Positions 7,119-15,282 of a DNA stretch of 64,000 nt are shown piece after piece. This DNA is from Actinomycetes bacterium (GTDB lineage: Bacteria; Actinomycetota; Actinomycetes; Mycobacteriales; Mycobacteriaceae), in the NCBI GenBank assembly GCA_023432405.1, contig JAEYUQ010000029.1, forward strand, positions 40,141-104,140. Direction: 5' to 3'. Numbering within the stretch: the first letter of the stretch is position 1; each line of letters opens with the position of its first letter. Both the position numbers and the translations under genes were made by a program. The notes beneath the pieces are model-generated. The model was not told the DNA's origin, did not search any database, and saw nothing but the letters and a program-made list of their open reading frames with translations.

Positions 7119-9389
7119 TGATGTGGCAGGCGCTGGTTGAGAAGCTGACGCCGTGGCTGAAACCGTGACCTGAGCTGGCGTTGTTGCCGGTACTTCACTA
7201 ACTACCTCTTCTTCTACCACCTCGTATTGGGTGTAAACCTCATTGCCATCATCGCTGCTTTCTGCGTCTGCGCCGTCATCCTCCGGGTACACGGTGATGT
7301 ATGTGTACTGGGGTTGTGCGTCTCTAGGAGTATCTGGTGGGTTCACGACAGTTCGAGGTGTCTGCTCACCGCGGGGTTGTTCGCTCCGGGGTTGTGTCCC
7401 CTGAGTGTCGTTGCCATTTCTAGAGGGGGAGTCCTCGATGTTATGGGGGGAAGAGAATTCCTCCACGGGGGGTTCCAGCGAGATTTCCGTGGCGGCAATG
7501 GGCGCTTCCGTAGAGGTGGTCGGTGTCTCTGAGCTTGGAGCCTGAGACGTCAGTTCAGGAAGTATTGTCGGTTCGGGTTTTTCGCCTGAGGGCTCTATAT
7601 CCTTCACACCGGACACCGCTTCCCAGGTGATAAAAATTCCTGCACACGCCGAGGCTACGGCTCCAAGAATAACGAGAGGCCAGTACCGCTGTCGGCTACT
7701 ACCTGAGCTTCCGTGTTCTGCATATTCGCAGTAAAACCACCACAGAGCAGGGGCAAAGGCAGATAACCCAAGAAAAGCCATTCCCAGGAAGAAGAGCATG
7801 GAACTACTGGTTATGGCATGGAGTGCCCCAAATAAGAGAATCAGCGAACCTACTATCAAACCGATGATGGCTACGGTATGAGTGTCACTTTCCTCTGGGG
7901 TGAATTCCTCGAAGGTGATCTCCTCTTCTGGTTCCTCACCATCAGGTATGCCCTTATCGACGCCTATTCTGTCACCGAAAGTGATAGTGGCAGGAGAGGA
8001 GCTCACCACGCCGAAGCTGGGGCCAGCCCCATACAAGGGTGGTTCATAGTGGGCGCCGAAAATCTCCTGGGTATCGCTGGAGCGTCCGTTGTCAGGTTCT
8101 GAGAGGTCTGTGGAGGGGGCAGGTTCCATCAAAACCACGTGATTATCAGCAACGGAGCTCACCTCAAAGAACTCTGGAGGTTGTGTAGTGCTCTGCTGAC
8201 TTTGCACTTGGGATTGATCGTCTTGTTCGGCTGGCGCCTGTGCCCGGGTGTTTACTTCACCGTCGTCCTGCCATTGGGCACCTACCTCGCCTATGTCCTG
8301 CGCTTGGTTGTCTTGCTCAGGGGCCTGGTATTCAGTGGGTTCTTTAGTCTCCGTTTCTGGCCAAGCAGCTATGTGAGGTACCAGATTCTCGTCATCCTCC
8401 ACAGAGGTATCGTCCACCGCTTCCTGGTTACGCGCTTGGTTCGTTTCGCTATTTACCGCTTGGTTCGTTTCGCTATTTACCGTTTGATCTGGTTCCGTGT
8501 GTGCGGCCTGATCCCGCTCCTGGCCCTGGTTGATCGGTATGCGAACAACGGCGTCGGAAAGGAGTTGGAGTGCGTCGAAATCTTCCGGAAGGATGTAATC
8601 TTGCGGGTTCTCCGCAAAAGGCACCAGGGTAGGGAGTGGATGATCGCTCGGTGGCCTGAGCAGTGAGGTGGTCAGGCGTTTAGCGGGGGTGGTGGTTACA
8701 CGCAGCAGGGGAGATGTTTCGCTTCCGGAAATCTGAGCCGTCGCTGTGGTAAGCATTCCCAGGCCCGCGAAATAGGAGATAGTGCCTTTGAAGTTCTTGT
8801 TTTCTGAGGCTGGAAGCTCCCCGATACGCTGCCCATCCAGGCGCACTTCCACTGCTTGACGGTTCCGCTCATTGAGCACTTCCACGTTATGCAAGGTGAC
8901 TAAGAGCAAGCCAGTGCCCTCCGGGGGCAAATAATCCGCCAAGATGTGCTCAAGCCCCTCGTTATGAGTCAAAGTGAGAGAGGTTGTAGCCGGAAGTAGG
9001 GCGTAGGGATCCCTCGGTGGGTTATTGAGAGGTAGGAGCAATCCAGGAGAGCGTAGAGAGACGGTCAGTTCCTCTCCATCTTCCGAAATTTTGGCAAAGC
9101 TTGTGGCCACGCAGCGGCTAGCGCTCAAACGAAGAATCTGTTGGTAGTCCTGTGCCAAGTCTTCCGGTAGATGCCCGAGCAATTCGCCGTTCCAGCGAAT
9201 AGAAAGAGGGGAGTAGTCCTGATTCTCTGACACCTCTGGAATCAGCTGCACAGGAATGAGGCGCACCCCCTCGTGCATGGGGAATTGAAAGGCTGTGAGC
9301 TTGGCGATGACCTCGCTAAAACTGGCGCTCTTTTCTACCGTGCGGTCAAACTCGGTGGAACCTAGGGAAGAGACGTCGTAAGTAAGCAT
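7104..9389 (-). CDS. Large membrane protein with two HIRAN-like N-terminal modules, unknown function
   Basis: 761 residues. Two diverged modules fill the first 230 residues: WNGELLGHLPEDLAQDYQQI (near 66-85) and VRLDGQRIGELPASENKNFK (near 175-195) each follow a stretch of beta-rich sequence, giving the D/N-G-x-x-I/L-G-x-L-P pattern of HIRAN-like domains. Then comes a long acidic, Gln/Glu/Pro-rich linker (about 285-490) with an exact eight-residue repeat QAVNSETN. Three membrane helices follow (about 505-600), and finally a Thr/Pro/Ser/Glu-rich tail. The linker length suggests a flexible protein, probably with a cytoplasmic N-terminal half. No partner is evident: rpiB diverges 180 bp away. I do not recognise a named family; the HIRAN resemblance is inference. 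Confidence 0.7.
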   Translation of the reverse strand: MLTYDVSSLGSTEFDRTVEKSASFSEVIAKLTAFQFPMHEGVRLIPVQLIPEVSENQDYSPLSIRWNGELLGHLPEDLAQDYQQILRLSASRCVATSFAKISEDGEELTVSLRSPGLLLPLNNPPRDPYALLPATTSLTLTHNEGLEHILADYLPPEGTGLLLVTLHNVEVLNERNRQAVEVRLDGQRIGELPASENKNFKGTISYFAGLGMLTTATAQISGSETSPLLRVTTTPAKRLTTSLLRPPSDHPLPTLVPFAENPQDYILPEDFDALQLLSDAVVRIPINQGQERDQAAHTEPDQTVNSETNQAVNSETNQARNQEAVDDTSVEDDENLVPHIAAWPETETKEPTEYQAPEQDNQAQDIGEVGAQWQDDGEVNTRAQAPAEQDDQSQVQSQQSTTQPPEFFEVSSVADNHVVLMEPAPSTDLSEPDNGRSSDTQEIFGAHYEPPLYGAGPSFGVVSSSPATITFGDRIGVDKGIPDGEEPEEEITFEEFTPEESDTHTVAIIGLIVGSLILLFGALHAITSSSMLFFLGMAFLGLSAFAPALWWFYCEYAEHGSSGSSRQRYWPLVILGAVASACAGIFITWEAVSGVKDIEPSGEKPEPTILPELTSQAPSSETPTTSTEAPIAATEISLEPPVEEFSSPHNIEDSPSRNGNDTQGTQPRSEQPRGEQTPRTVVNPPDTPRDAQPQYTYITVYPEDDGADAESSDDGNEVYTQYEVVEEEVVSEVPATTPAQVTVSATASASQPAPATSRSAG
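8434..8481. repeat. 24-bp in-frame tandem repeat within the 761-residue gene
   Basis: 8434-8457 and 8458-8481 are identical and encode the repeated QAVNSETN segment of the linker on the minus strand. Confidence 0.9.
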
Positions 9390-9476
9390 GGGATGAACTG
9401 GCAGCCTTAGTGGTAGTTGAGTGAGAAAGCAGATGGGCGCACACCCTTCGGATTCCTCACTCAGCGTGTCGGGGGA

Positions 9477-9514
9477 CCTGGTACGTGCTCAGGATCCTGG
9501 TACCTGCTCAGGAT
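9477..9514. repeat. 19-bp tandem repeat in a divergent promoter region
   Basis: 9477-9495 and 9496-9514 read CCTGGTAC(G/C)TGCTCAGGAT with one difference. They lie between the starts of the 761-residue protein gene and rpiB, 50-90 bp before rpiB, so they could affect transcription of either gene. Confidence 0.85.
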
Positions 9515-9553
9515 ACAGTGACGGTGTGATGTTTTGCTGAGACTCAACGGCGG

Positions 9554-9559
9554 TACACT
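9554..9559 (+). promoter_or_regulatory. Possible -10 element giving a leaderless rpiB transcript
   Basis: TACACT ends seven bases before the rpiB ATG at 9567, and no ribosome-binding site is present. TTGCTG at 9534-9539 could act as a -35, though the 14-bp spacer is short. A leaderless mRNA is common in this group. Confidence 0.4.
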
Positions 9560-9566
9560 CAGTCCC

Positions 9567-10046
9567 ATGCGCGTATATCTCGGATCGGATCATGCTGGGT
9601 TCGACACAAAAAAGGCCATTATTGAGCACTTGCAGGCTACTGGGCATGAGCCCATTGACGTGGGAGCACATGAGATGGATCCTGCGGATGACTACCCCGC
9701 CTATTGTCTTGAGGCTGCTCGTCGGACGGTAGCAGATGAGGGATCGTTGGGAATTGTGCTGGGAGGCTCCGGAAATGGGGAGCAAATTGCGGCTAATAAG
9801 GTTCCCGGTGCGCGCTGTGCTCTGTGCTGGAGTGTGGAGATTGCCAAGCTGGCTCGTCAGCACAACAACGCTCAGCTGATGTCCCTGGGTGGGCGCTTCC
9901 ACTCAGACGAAGAAGCCCTGGCTATTGTTGATGCCTTTCTTGCAGAGCCCTGGAGTGAGGAAAGCCGCCACCAGCGCCGGATAGACATCATCTCTGAGTT
10001 TGAGAAGGACCATGACTACCCGTCGCTGCCGGACGATGCCGAGTAG
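9567..10046 (+). CDS. rpiB: Ribose-5-phosphate isomerase B
   Basis: 159 residues starting MRVYLGSDHAGFDTKKAI, the typical RpiB N-terminus with the SDHAG substrate loop. GGSGNGEQIAANK carries the phosphate-binding GGSGNGE motif. It interconverts ribose 5-phosphate and ribulose 5-phosphate in the pentose phosphate pathway. The frame is open from 9534, but family alignment favours ATG at 9567, which may be leaderless. The last 22 bases including the TAG are repeated downstream. The assignment is secure. Confidence 0.95.
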   Translation: MRVYLGSDHAGFDTKKAIIEHLQATGHEPIDVGAHEMDPADDYPAYCLEAARRTVADEGSLGIVLGGSGNGEQIAANKVPGARCALCWSVEIAKLARQHNNAQLMSLGGRFHSDEEALAIVDAFLAEPWSEESRHQRRIDIISEFEKDHDYPSLPDDAE

Positions 10047-10104
10047 GGTTCACCCACGGCTGCCGGACGATGCCGAGTAGCTTTTCACCTACCGCTCCCG
10101 CAAC
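10025..10104. repeat. 34-bp-period repeat containing the rpiB stop codon
   Basis: GCTGCCGGACGATGCCGAGTAG at 10025-10046 (rpiB end, stop included) recurs exactly at 10059-10080. The linking bases GGTTCACCCACG also have a diverged copy after the second unit, so there are about 2.5 copies. Confidence 0.88.
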
Positions 10105-10120
10105 GGGTGTCGCAATGGAC

Positions 10121-10948
10121 TTAGTGGGACACCCGCTTGTTGGGGTGGCTTGAGACTCGTCCTTCTTCGCCTTTGTTCATGGTGTCAAGAGCAGCTAGCT
10201 CCTCCTCAGTGAGGTCAAAACCGAACACATCAAAATTCTCTCTGATACGTGAAGCGGTCTGAGACTTCGGGAAAACAATCCGGTTGCGCTGAAGATGCCA
10301 CCGCAGTACCACCTGCGCTGGGGTGACCTCATGGGCGTGGGCTGCTGCCCTCACAGGTGCGGCGTCGAAAAGGGGATACTTGCCCTGACCCAGCGGACCC
10401 CAGGCTTCGATAGCGATGGAGTGCTCTGCGGCGTACTCCAGAACGTCTGTGGGTTGGAACTGAGGGTGCAGTTCTACCTGGTCGACGGCCGGGACCACAG
10501 AGGTTGCCTCAATAATCCGCGAGAGATGCTCAGGCAAGAAATTGGATACCCCGATGCTTCGGGTGAGTTTGTCTTCCTGAAGCTCAATGAGACCTTCCCA
10601 GGCGGTCAGGAAGGTGTTGGCTGGGGGATTAGGCCAGTGAACGAGATAGAGATTCACGTAATCTAATCCAAGTTTGTCCAGGGATTCCTCAAGTGCCTGG
10701 TGGGTGCGAGTGTGTTTGTCGTCCCAAAGTTTGGTAGTAACAAACAGCTCCTCCCGAGGAATCCCGGAGGAGGCAATAGCACGCCCAACCTCTTTTTCAT
10801 TCCCATAAATTGCGGCGGTATCAATGTGTCGGTACCCAACCTCTAGAGCTTCGTTGACAGCTGCCTCGGCGTCTTTGCCCTCCAGCCGGAAGGTTCCGAA
10901 GCCAAGTTGGGGGATTGAGTGACCATCGTTCAAGGTGATGTAATTCAT
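10121..10948 (-). CDS. Aldo/keto reductase (2,5-diketo-D-gluconate reductase-like)
   Basis: 275 residues with the AKR signature GYRHIDTAAIYGNEKEVGRAI (catalytic Asp and Tyr), the catalytic Lys in VTTKLWDDKH, the His in LVHWPNP, and an NADPH-binding end (VFPKSQTASRIREN). Such enzymes reduce aldehydes and ketones with NADPH in the cytoplasm; the natural substrate cannot be told. It converges on rpiB, and both ends of the gene are flanked by short tandem repeats. ATG at 10948 is the start. The family is secure, the substrate is not. Confidence 0.92.
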   Translation of the reverse strand: MNYITLNDGHSIPQLGFGTFRLEGKDAEAAVNEALEVGYRHIDTAAIYGNEKEVGRAIASSGIPREELFVTTKLWDDKHTRTHQALEESLDKLGLDYVNLYLVHWPNPPANTFLTAWEGLIELQEDKLTRSIGVSNFLPEHLSRIIEATSVVPAVDQVELHPQFQPTDVLEYAAEHSIAIEAWGPLGQGKYPLFDAAPVRAAAHAHEVTPAQVVLRWHLQRNRIVFPKSQTASRIRENFDVFGFDLTEEELAALDTMNKGEEGRVSSHPNKRVSH

Positions 10949-10972
10949 GGAAACCAGGGTAGCGAAACACGC

Positions 10973-11070
10973 GCTGGGAGGTCTGGCTGGAGGATTTAGC
11001 TGGGAGGTCTGGTTTAGCTCGGGAGGGCTGGGTGGAGGTTTTAGCTCGGGAGGTCTGGCTGGAGGATTTA
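10973..11070. repeat. Four tandem repeats of 18-27 bp over a stop codon
   Basis: Units at 10973-10998, 10999-11016, 11017-11043 and 11044-11070 follow GCT(C)GGGAGGTCTGGCTGGAGGATTTA with small differences; the second is shortened. The final TTA (11068-11070) is the stop codon of the minus-strand gene that ends here. Confidence 0.88.
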
Positions 11071-11970
11071 GAAGTCAAACCCTCCAAAATCGAAGCCGTC
11101 TCCACCGAAGCCGAAGCCTCCGCCGTCACCTCCGCCGAAGTCTCCCCAGAAACTGAAGCCGCCATCATCTCCACCGGCGACGTCGCCAAAGCCTCCGGCG
11201 TCCTCACCAAGGTCCTCGAAGCCGCCGGAATCTCCGCCCATGTCACCGTAATCTCCTGCTTCAGCGTTGCCTAGCTCGCCAACCTCTCCGCCTTCAGCGG
11301 CTGCCAGCCCATCTTCATAGCCGTTGCCATAGCCGTTTTCAAAAGCTTGAGCAGAGTATCCAACGCCAGACATTCCCGAGAACAGTGAGCTGAACATCAT
11401 CACGGAGGCTGCTGTCCACATTCCGCTGCTCAAGGCGCCCGCCCACCACGGAGTTGAATACCAACCCGCTGGAACGGGGCGGCCAGCTACTACGCCGCCT
11501 GGATAGTAATTGGGAGTCCTTGGCGACGCCGTGGGGGAGGCAGTTATGCTCTGACCTTCATGCTCGATAGTGCGAGTCTCTGTGACCTGCCCAGCCTTGC
11601 GCTGGCCCTCCAAAGGAGGCAGTTCAGGGCCTTGGGGAAGCCCCATAATCTCCCGAGCAGCATTCACATAGTAGAGGCCTTCGAGTGCGGATTCCCGCGC
11701 AAGCTGTGCCTTGCGAACTGTGTTTGCACTGGCAATCTGAGAGTTAGCTGCTGTGAAGCGCTCAGAGGCGTCGGCAAGGGCTTGGGTTGATGCTTTATCC
11801 ATGCCGCTCATGCTGTAGATCTGACTGCCAAGCCGCTCAATCCAGCGGCGCGCGTCTGCCTGGGCGTCTTCAATACTGGAGGCGGATGCAGTTCGCTCCT
11901 GTAAGCGGGAGCGTGAGGATAGAAACCAGATGGTGCCGCCCAGAGCCAGGACGATGAGTAGAAAAGACAT
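11068..11970 (-). CDS. Membrane-anchored protein with a Gly/Asp/Phe-rich C-terminus (DUF1542-like)
   Basis: 300 residues. A single N-terminal hydrophobic segment (MSFLLIVLALGGTIWFLSS) acts as an anchor or uncleaved signal. A helical domain follows (about 30-115) with the pattern ALADASERFTAANSQIASA and LYYVNAAREIMG, which I associate with actinobacterial DUF1542-type proteins. After a Pro/Thr linker and a second weakly hydrophobic stretch, the last 90 residues are almost only Gly, Asp, Phe, Glu and Ala. It is divergent from the tRNA block and convergent with nothing. Its function is unknown, and the domain name is from memory of the family pattern. Confidence 0.75.
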   Translation of the reverse strand: MSFLLIVLALGGTIWFLSSRSRLQERTASASSIEDAQADARRWIERLGSQIYSMSGMDKASTQALADASERFTAANSQIASANTVRKAQLARESALEGLYYVNAAREIMGLPQGPELPPLEGQRKAGQVTETRTIEHEGQSITASPTASPRTPNYYPGGVVAGRPVPAGWYSTPWWAGALSSGMWTAASVMMFSSLFSGMSGVGYSAQAFENGYGNGYEDGLAAAEGGEVGELGNAEAGDYGDMGGDSGGFEDLGEDAGGFGDVAGGDDGGFSFWGDFGGGDGGGFGFGGDGFDFGGFDF

Positions 11971-12236
11971 TGGAACCTATTCGTTGAAGAGTGTGCGTGC
12001 CAATACTGTGAGGCTGTGGTGGCCGAATACCGCCTAGTCAAGCTCGTTTGTGAACCCAATCAAGCTAGCTTATGGGGCCACCGCCAAGTCACTAACAGAT
12101 CACTATTCCTAACGGCCAGAGAGGAAGATTTGTTCCCAGCTTTAGAAGTGAGCTAGTATCTCCGTTACATCGCTCGGGCGGTTCTTCCGGTATGTGGTTG
12201 AGATGCACCTGTGCCAAGAGGACGGTCAGCGTTTGT

Positions 12237-12308
12237 GGGGATGTCGTATAATGGCTATTACCCCAGCCTTCCAAGCTGGAGACGCGGGTTCGATTCCCGT
12301 CATCCCCT
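12237..12308 (+). tRNA. tRNA-Gly (anticodon TCC)
   Basis: The acceptor stem GGGGATG pairs with CATCCCC. The anticodon arm is CCAGC-CTTCCAA-GCTGG, giving anticodon TCC. The T arm GCGGG-TTCGATT-CCCGT is regular. CCA is not encoded. Confidence 0.95.
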
Positions 12309-12318
12309 CTCTTGATAA

Positions 12319-12350
12319 GCCGGCCTCACTGTGAGAGCCGGTTTCTTTTA
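12319..12350 (+). terminator. Terminator after tRNA-Gly
   Basis: GCCGG-CCTCACTGTGAGA-GCCGG is followed by TTTCTTTT. It lies about ten bases after the tRNA end. Confidence 0.6.
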
Positions 12351-12510
12351 TGGCCACTTCCTCTGCCCTTCCTTGAGCTATCCGCAGTGAGGGTTTTCGC
12401 ATTCCTCTGGCACTGACGTGACTGTGTGCTTCAGTACCATCAAAACCGCCTGTCAAAGGCATGAAAACGAAGTTTCTGACCCCTATGTCATGGTGTCTTT
12501 TCTTATGCCG

Positions 12511-12600
12511 GTACACTCCATTAAGCGAACCAACTTCCGGTCATCCTTCGGTACTTGTTTCGGTACCGTGTGGGTACTGTTCCAGTACTAATCGGGTACT
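12511..12600. promoter_or_regulatory. Phased GTAC boxes upstream of tRNA-Pro
   Basis: GTAC occurs at 12551, 12563, 12574, 12585 and 12597, spaced 12, 11, 11 and 12 bp, mostly within (C/G)GGTACT. A further GTAC lies at 12511. The rest of the 311-bp interval between the tRNA genes holds no gene that I can support. Confidence 0.4.
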
Positions 12601-12619
12601 CTTCGGAAGTGGATTCACA

Positions 12620-12693
12620 CGGGGCGTGGCGCAGCTTGGTAGCGCACCTGCTTTGGGAGCAGGGGGTCGCAGGTTCAAATCCTGTCGCCCCGA
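12620..12693 (+). tRNA. tRNA-Pro (anticodon TGG)
   Basis: The acceptor CGGGGCG pairs with CGCCCCG. The anticodon arm CCTGC-TTTGGGA-GCAGG gives anticodon TGG, and the T arm GCAGG-TTCAAAT-CCTGT is regular. It stands 80 bp upstream of trigger factor. Confidence 0.96.
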
Positions 12694-12773
12694 CGCACTG
12701 GGTCTGAGGGCGCATGTGCCCTCAGACTTCAGCATGAAGAAATCATCTACACAATCGTTCAGGAGAGTGGCTC

Positions 12774-14177
12774 GTGAAGAGTTCTGTCGAAAAGCTGAGT
12801 GAGACCAAGGTCAAGCTCACGGTTGAGGTTCCTTTTGAGGAGCTCACCCCAGAGATTGATAAGGCCTACCAGGACATCGCACAGCAAGTCACTCTGCCTG
12901 GCTTCCGTAGAGGTAAAGCTCCTCGCCGCCTTATCGACGCTCGCTTTGGGCGCGGCCCCATCTTGGAGCAGGTTGTCAACGATATGCTTCCGAGCCGTTA
13001 TGAGAAGGCCGTTGAGGAACATGAACTCTCCGTTCTTACCCAGCCCAAGGTGGAGATCACCAAGCTGGAGGATAACGACGTCGTTGAGTTCACAGCAGAA
13101 GTTGATGTTCGCCCAGAGATTACGGTTCCAGACTTCTCCGACATCGCCGTGACTGTGGCACCGCTTTCTGTTTCTGATGACGAAGTGGCCAAGGACATTG
13201 ATCGTCTGCGGGAGCGTTTCGGTGAGCTGAAGGACACTGAGCGCGAGATTCAGGACAATGACTTCGCCACGATTGACCTCACCTCCACCTCTGAGGGTGA
13301 GGAAGATAACACCAGTGAGGACCTGAATTACCGTGTGGGCTCTGAGTCCATTATTGACGGTTTGGATGATGCTCTGCGCGGACTTACAGCCGGTCAAGAG
13401 GCAGATTTCACCACCGATGTGGAGGGCAAAGAGATTTCCTCTCATGTTGTGGTCAAAAGTACCAAAGAACGTGTGTTGCCTGAGCTGGACGATGATTTCG
13501 TGCAGATGGCGTCCGAGTTTGACACCGTGGAGGAACTCCGCGAGGACACCCGTCAGCGTCTGACTGAGTACAAGAAGACCACCCAGGCTGCTGAGATTCG
13601 GGACAAGGTTCTGGCCGAGGCTTTGGCGCGCTCCGAGTTTGAGGTTCCACAGGGTGTTGTGGATGAGCAGTTCCACGCCCAGATTCACCAGATTGCTGGC
13701 AGCCTGGCTCATGATGATGCCCAGCTCAACGCTATTCTGTCTGCCCAGGGCAAAACTCGTGAGGAGTTTGACAATCAGGTGCGAGAGGAAGCTGAGAAAG
13801 CTGTTCGTACTCAGCTGTTCCTGGATGCCCTGGCTGAGCAGGAGAAGGTGGAGATTTCTCAGGAAGAGCTCACCGAGCACATTCTCTACACCGCTCAGGC
13901 CTATGGCATGGAGCCCCAGGAGTTTGTGTCTCGTGCCAATTCAACAGGTGAGATGATTAGCCTCTTTGCTGATGTTCGCCGTGGTAAGTCTCTTGCCGCC
14001 GCCATTCTTCGTGTCTCTGTGACGGACGAGGACGGCAACAAAGTTGATACCGCCGAGTATTTCCGTGACGACGCCGCTTCTGATGAGGAAGACACGGAGA
14101 CATCCGCTGCTGATGCACCCGAGGGAGATGCCGCTCAAGAAGCTGAGTCACAGAACGCTGAAGGTTCTGAGGCCTAG
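12774..14177 (+). CDS. tig: Trigger factor, ribosome-associated chaperone and prolyl isomerase
   Basis: 467 residues. The N-terminal ribosome-binding domain carries the loop PGFRRGKAPRRLID (near residues 42-55, with the GFRxGKxP signature). The FKBP-type isomerase domain follows (about 155-240, NDFATIDLTS onward), and then the helical C-terminal chaperone arms. The tail is acidic, as in other actinobacteria. It binds nascent chains at the ribosome exit. The GTG start at 12774 has GGAGAG eight bases upstream. It is followed by a strong terminator and then the clpP genes, the order usual in this group. Confidence 0.97.
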   Translation: MKSSVEKLSETKVKLTVEVPFEELTPEIDKAYQDIAQQVTLPGFRRGKAPRRLIDARFGRGPILEQVVNDMLPSRYEKAVEEHELSVLTQPKVEITKLEDNDVVEFTAEVDVRPEITVPDFSDIAVTVAPLSVSDDEVAKDIDRLRERFGELKDTEREIQDNDFATIDLTSTSEGEEDNTSEDLNYRVGSESIIDGLDDALRGLTAGQEADFTTDVEGKEISSHVVVKSTKERVLPELDDDFVQMASEFDTVEELREDTRQRLTEYKKTTQAAEIRDKVLAEALARSEFEVPQGVVDEQFHAQIHQIAGSLAHDDAQLNAILSAQGKTREEFDNQVREEAEKAVRTQLFLDALAEQEKVEISQEELTEHILYTAQAYGMEPQEFVSRANSTGEMISLFADVRRGKSLAAAILRVSVTDEDGNKVDTAEYFRDDAASDEEDTETSAADAPEGDAAQEAESQNAEGSEA

Positions 14178-14203
14178 GTAGAGCCACCGAACCGAAACCG
14201 CCT

Positions 14204-14232
14204 GCCGTCGCCTTCGCGCGACGGCTTTCTTC
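14204..14232 (+). terminator. Rho-independent terminator after tig
   Basis: GCCGTCG (14204-14210) pairs with CGACGGC (14219-14225) over an 8-nt loop, followed by TTTCTTC. Confidence 0.85.
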
Positions 14233-14308
14233 TGCTATCCCTGGTGATGCCCACGCCGGAGAGGGGAAGGACGTGCCAGGCGACTAGGTGGCAGGGAAGT
14301 ATGTGGCA

Positions 14309-14403
14309 TTGCACTTACTGCACGCGGGGCGAGGGTTTGTGATTGCAGCACGCGGTGGCAAGGGCTTGCACTTACTGCACGCGGGGCGAGGGTTTGTGAT
14401 TGC
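14309..14403. repeat. 38-bp perfect direct repeat, period 57 bp
   Basis: 14309-14346 and 14366-14403 are identical, starting TTGCACTTACTGCACGCGGG and ending GATTGC. They lie in the 467-bp non-coding interval between tig and clpP1, after the tig terminator. No coding function is evident. Confidence 0.92.
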
Positions 14404-14511
14404 TGCGTCCACTGGCAGGCTGCATCTGTATGCAGGGGCCGCTGTGTGGTTTACGCAGGTACTGGTGTGCTACAGCCTGACCGTGTTGCTGTGATGGCGT
14501 CCGCAGGCGCC

Positions 14512-14529
14512 TGAACGCTGAGAGCGAAC
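14512..14529. promoter_or_regulatory. ClgR operator upstream of clpP1-clpP2
   Basis: TGAACGCTGAGAGCGAAC fits the ClgR consensus WNNWCGCYNANRGCGWWS at every position. ClgR is the known activator of clpP1P2 in corynebacteria, and the site lies 115 bp before the first in-frame start. The match is seen; regulation here is inferred from that precedent. Confidence 0.8.
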
Positions 14530-14644
14530 ACAGCGGCGTCGATAAGGTAGCGCTAGTAACCTGGTGGCAACATACCAAAAGAAGCAGCGTACTAAGGTGC
14601 GTTGATGAAAAAGAATGAATACAGAAAAAGGAGTATGTCAAGCG

Positions 14645-15253
14645 ATGGGTGATATGCAGAGCTTTCCTGTTGTCAATGGCGGGGATGAGGGGCCAAAGAT
14701 GACTGATTCCGTCTATGAGCGGCTTCTCAAGGAACGCATTTTGTTTTTAGGCAGTCAAGTAGATGATGAGATTGCCAATAAGTTGTGTGCTCAGATCCTG
14801 CTGCTGTCCGCGGAGGATCCCACTCGCGATATTGCTTTGTATATCAACTCCCCAGGTGGCTCTGTGACTGCAGGCATGGCTATTTATGACACGATGAAAT
14901 ACTCGCCGTGCGATATTGCCACCTATTCGATGGGGCTGGCAGCCTCTATGGGTATGTTTCTGCTGTCTGCAGGAACCAAGGGCAAGCGGTATTCACTGCC
15001 GCACGCGCGGATTATGATGCACCAGCCTTCCGCCGGTGTTGGTGGTACCGCAGCAGATATTGCCATTCAGGCAGAGCAGTTTGCTCAGACGAAGAAAGAG
15101 ATGGCTGAGCTGATTGCAGAGCACACCGGCCAGACCTTCGAGCAAATTACCAAGGACTCGGATAGGGATCGCTGGTTTACAGCACAGCAGGCGCAAGACT
15201 ACGGCATCGTGGATCACGTTATTACCAACGCTGCCCCGCGGATTGTCAACTAA
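14645..15253 (+). CDS. clpP1: ATP-dependent Clp protease proteolytic subunit, ClpP1 type
   Basis: About 202 residues. The catalytic triad is in GLAASMG (Ser), MHQPSAG (His) and DSDRDRW (Asp). It forms a mixed double-ring protease with ClpP2 and degrades proteins unfolded by ClpX or ClpC. The longest frame starts at 14615, but AAGGAG at 14628-14633 fits ATG 14645; a third candidate is ATG 14699. Sequence features (TKGKRYSLPHARIMMHQP) match mycobacterial ClpP1. It is 29 bp before clpP2, so the two are cotranscribed, probably under ClgR. The naming follows the mycobacterial order. Confidence 0.94.
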   Translation: MGDMQSFPVVNGGDEGPKMTDSVYERLLKERILFLGSQVDDEIANKLCAQILLLSAEDPTRDIALYINSPGGSVTAGMAIYDTMKYSPCDIATYSMGLAASMGMFLLSAGTKGKRYSLPHARIMMHQPSAGVGGTAADIAIQAEQFAQTKKEMAELIAEHTGQTFEQITKDSDRDRWFTAQQAQDYGIVDHVITNAAPRIVN

Positions 15254-15282
15254 GAGAAGTACACGGTTAAGGAGACACGCAG

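Noticed and set aside
8139..8666. 175-residue hydrophobic frame opposite the linker of the 761-residue protein
   Set aside because: It is hydrophobic only because it mirrors a Gln/Glu/Asp-rich linker.
12551..12600. CRISPR array at the GTAC repeats
   Set aside because: The units are too short (11-12 bp) and have no repeat-spacer structure.
12759..13880. 373-residue minus-strand frame opposite tig
   Set aside because: It is a shadow of the trigger factor gene, Leu/His/Asn-rich with no domain.
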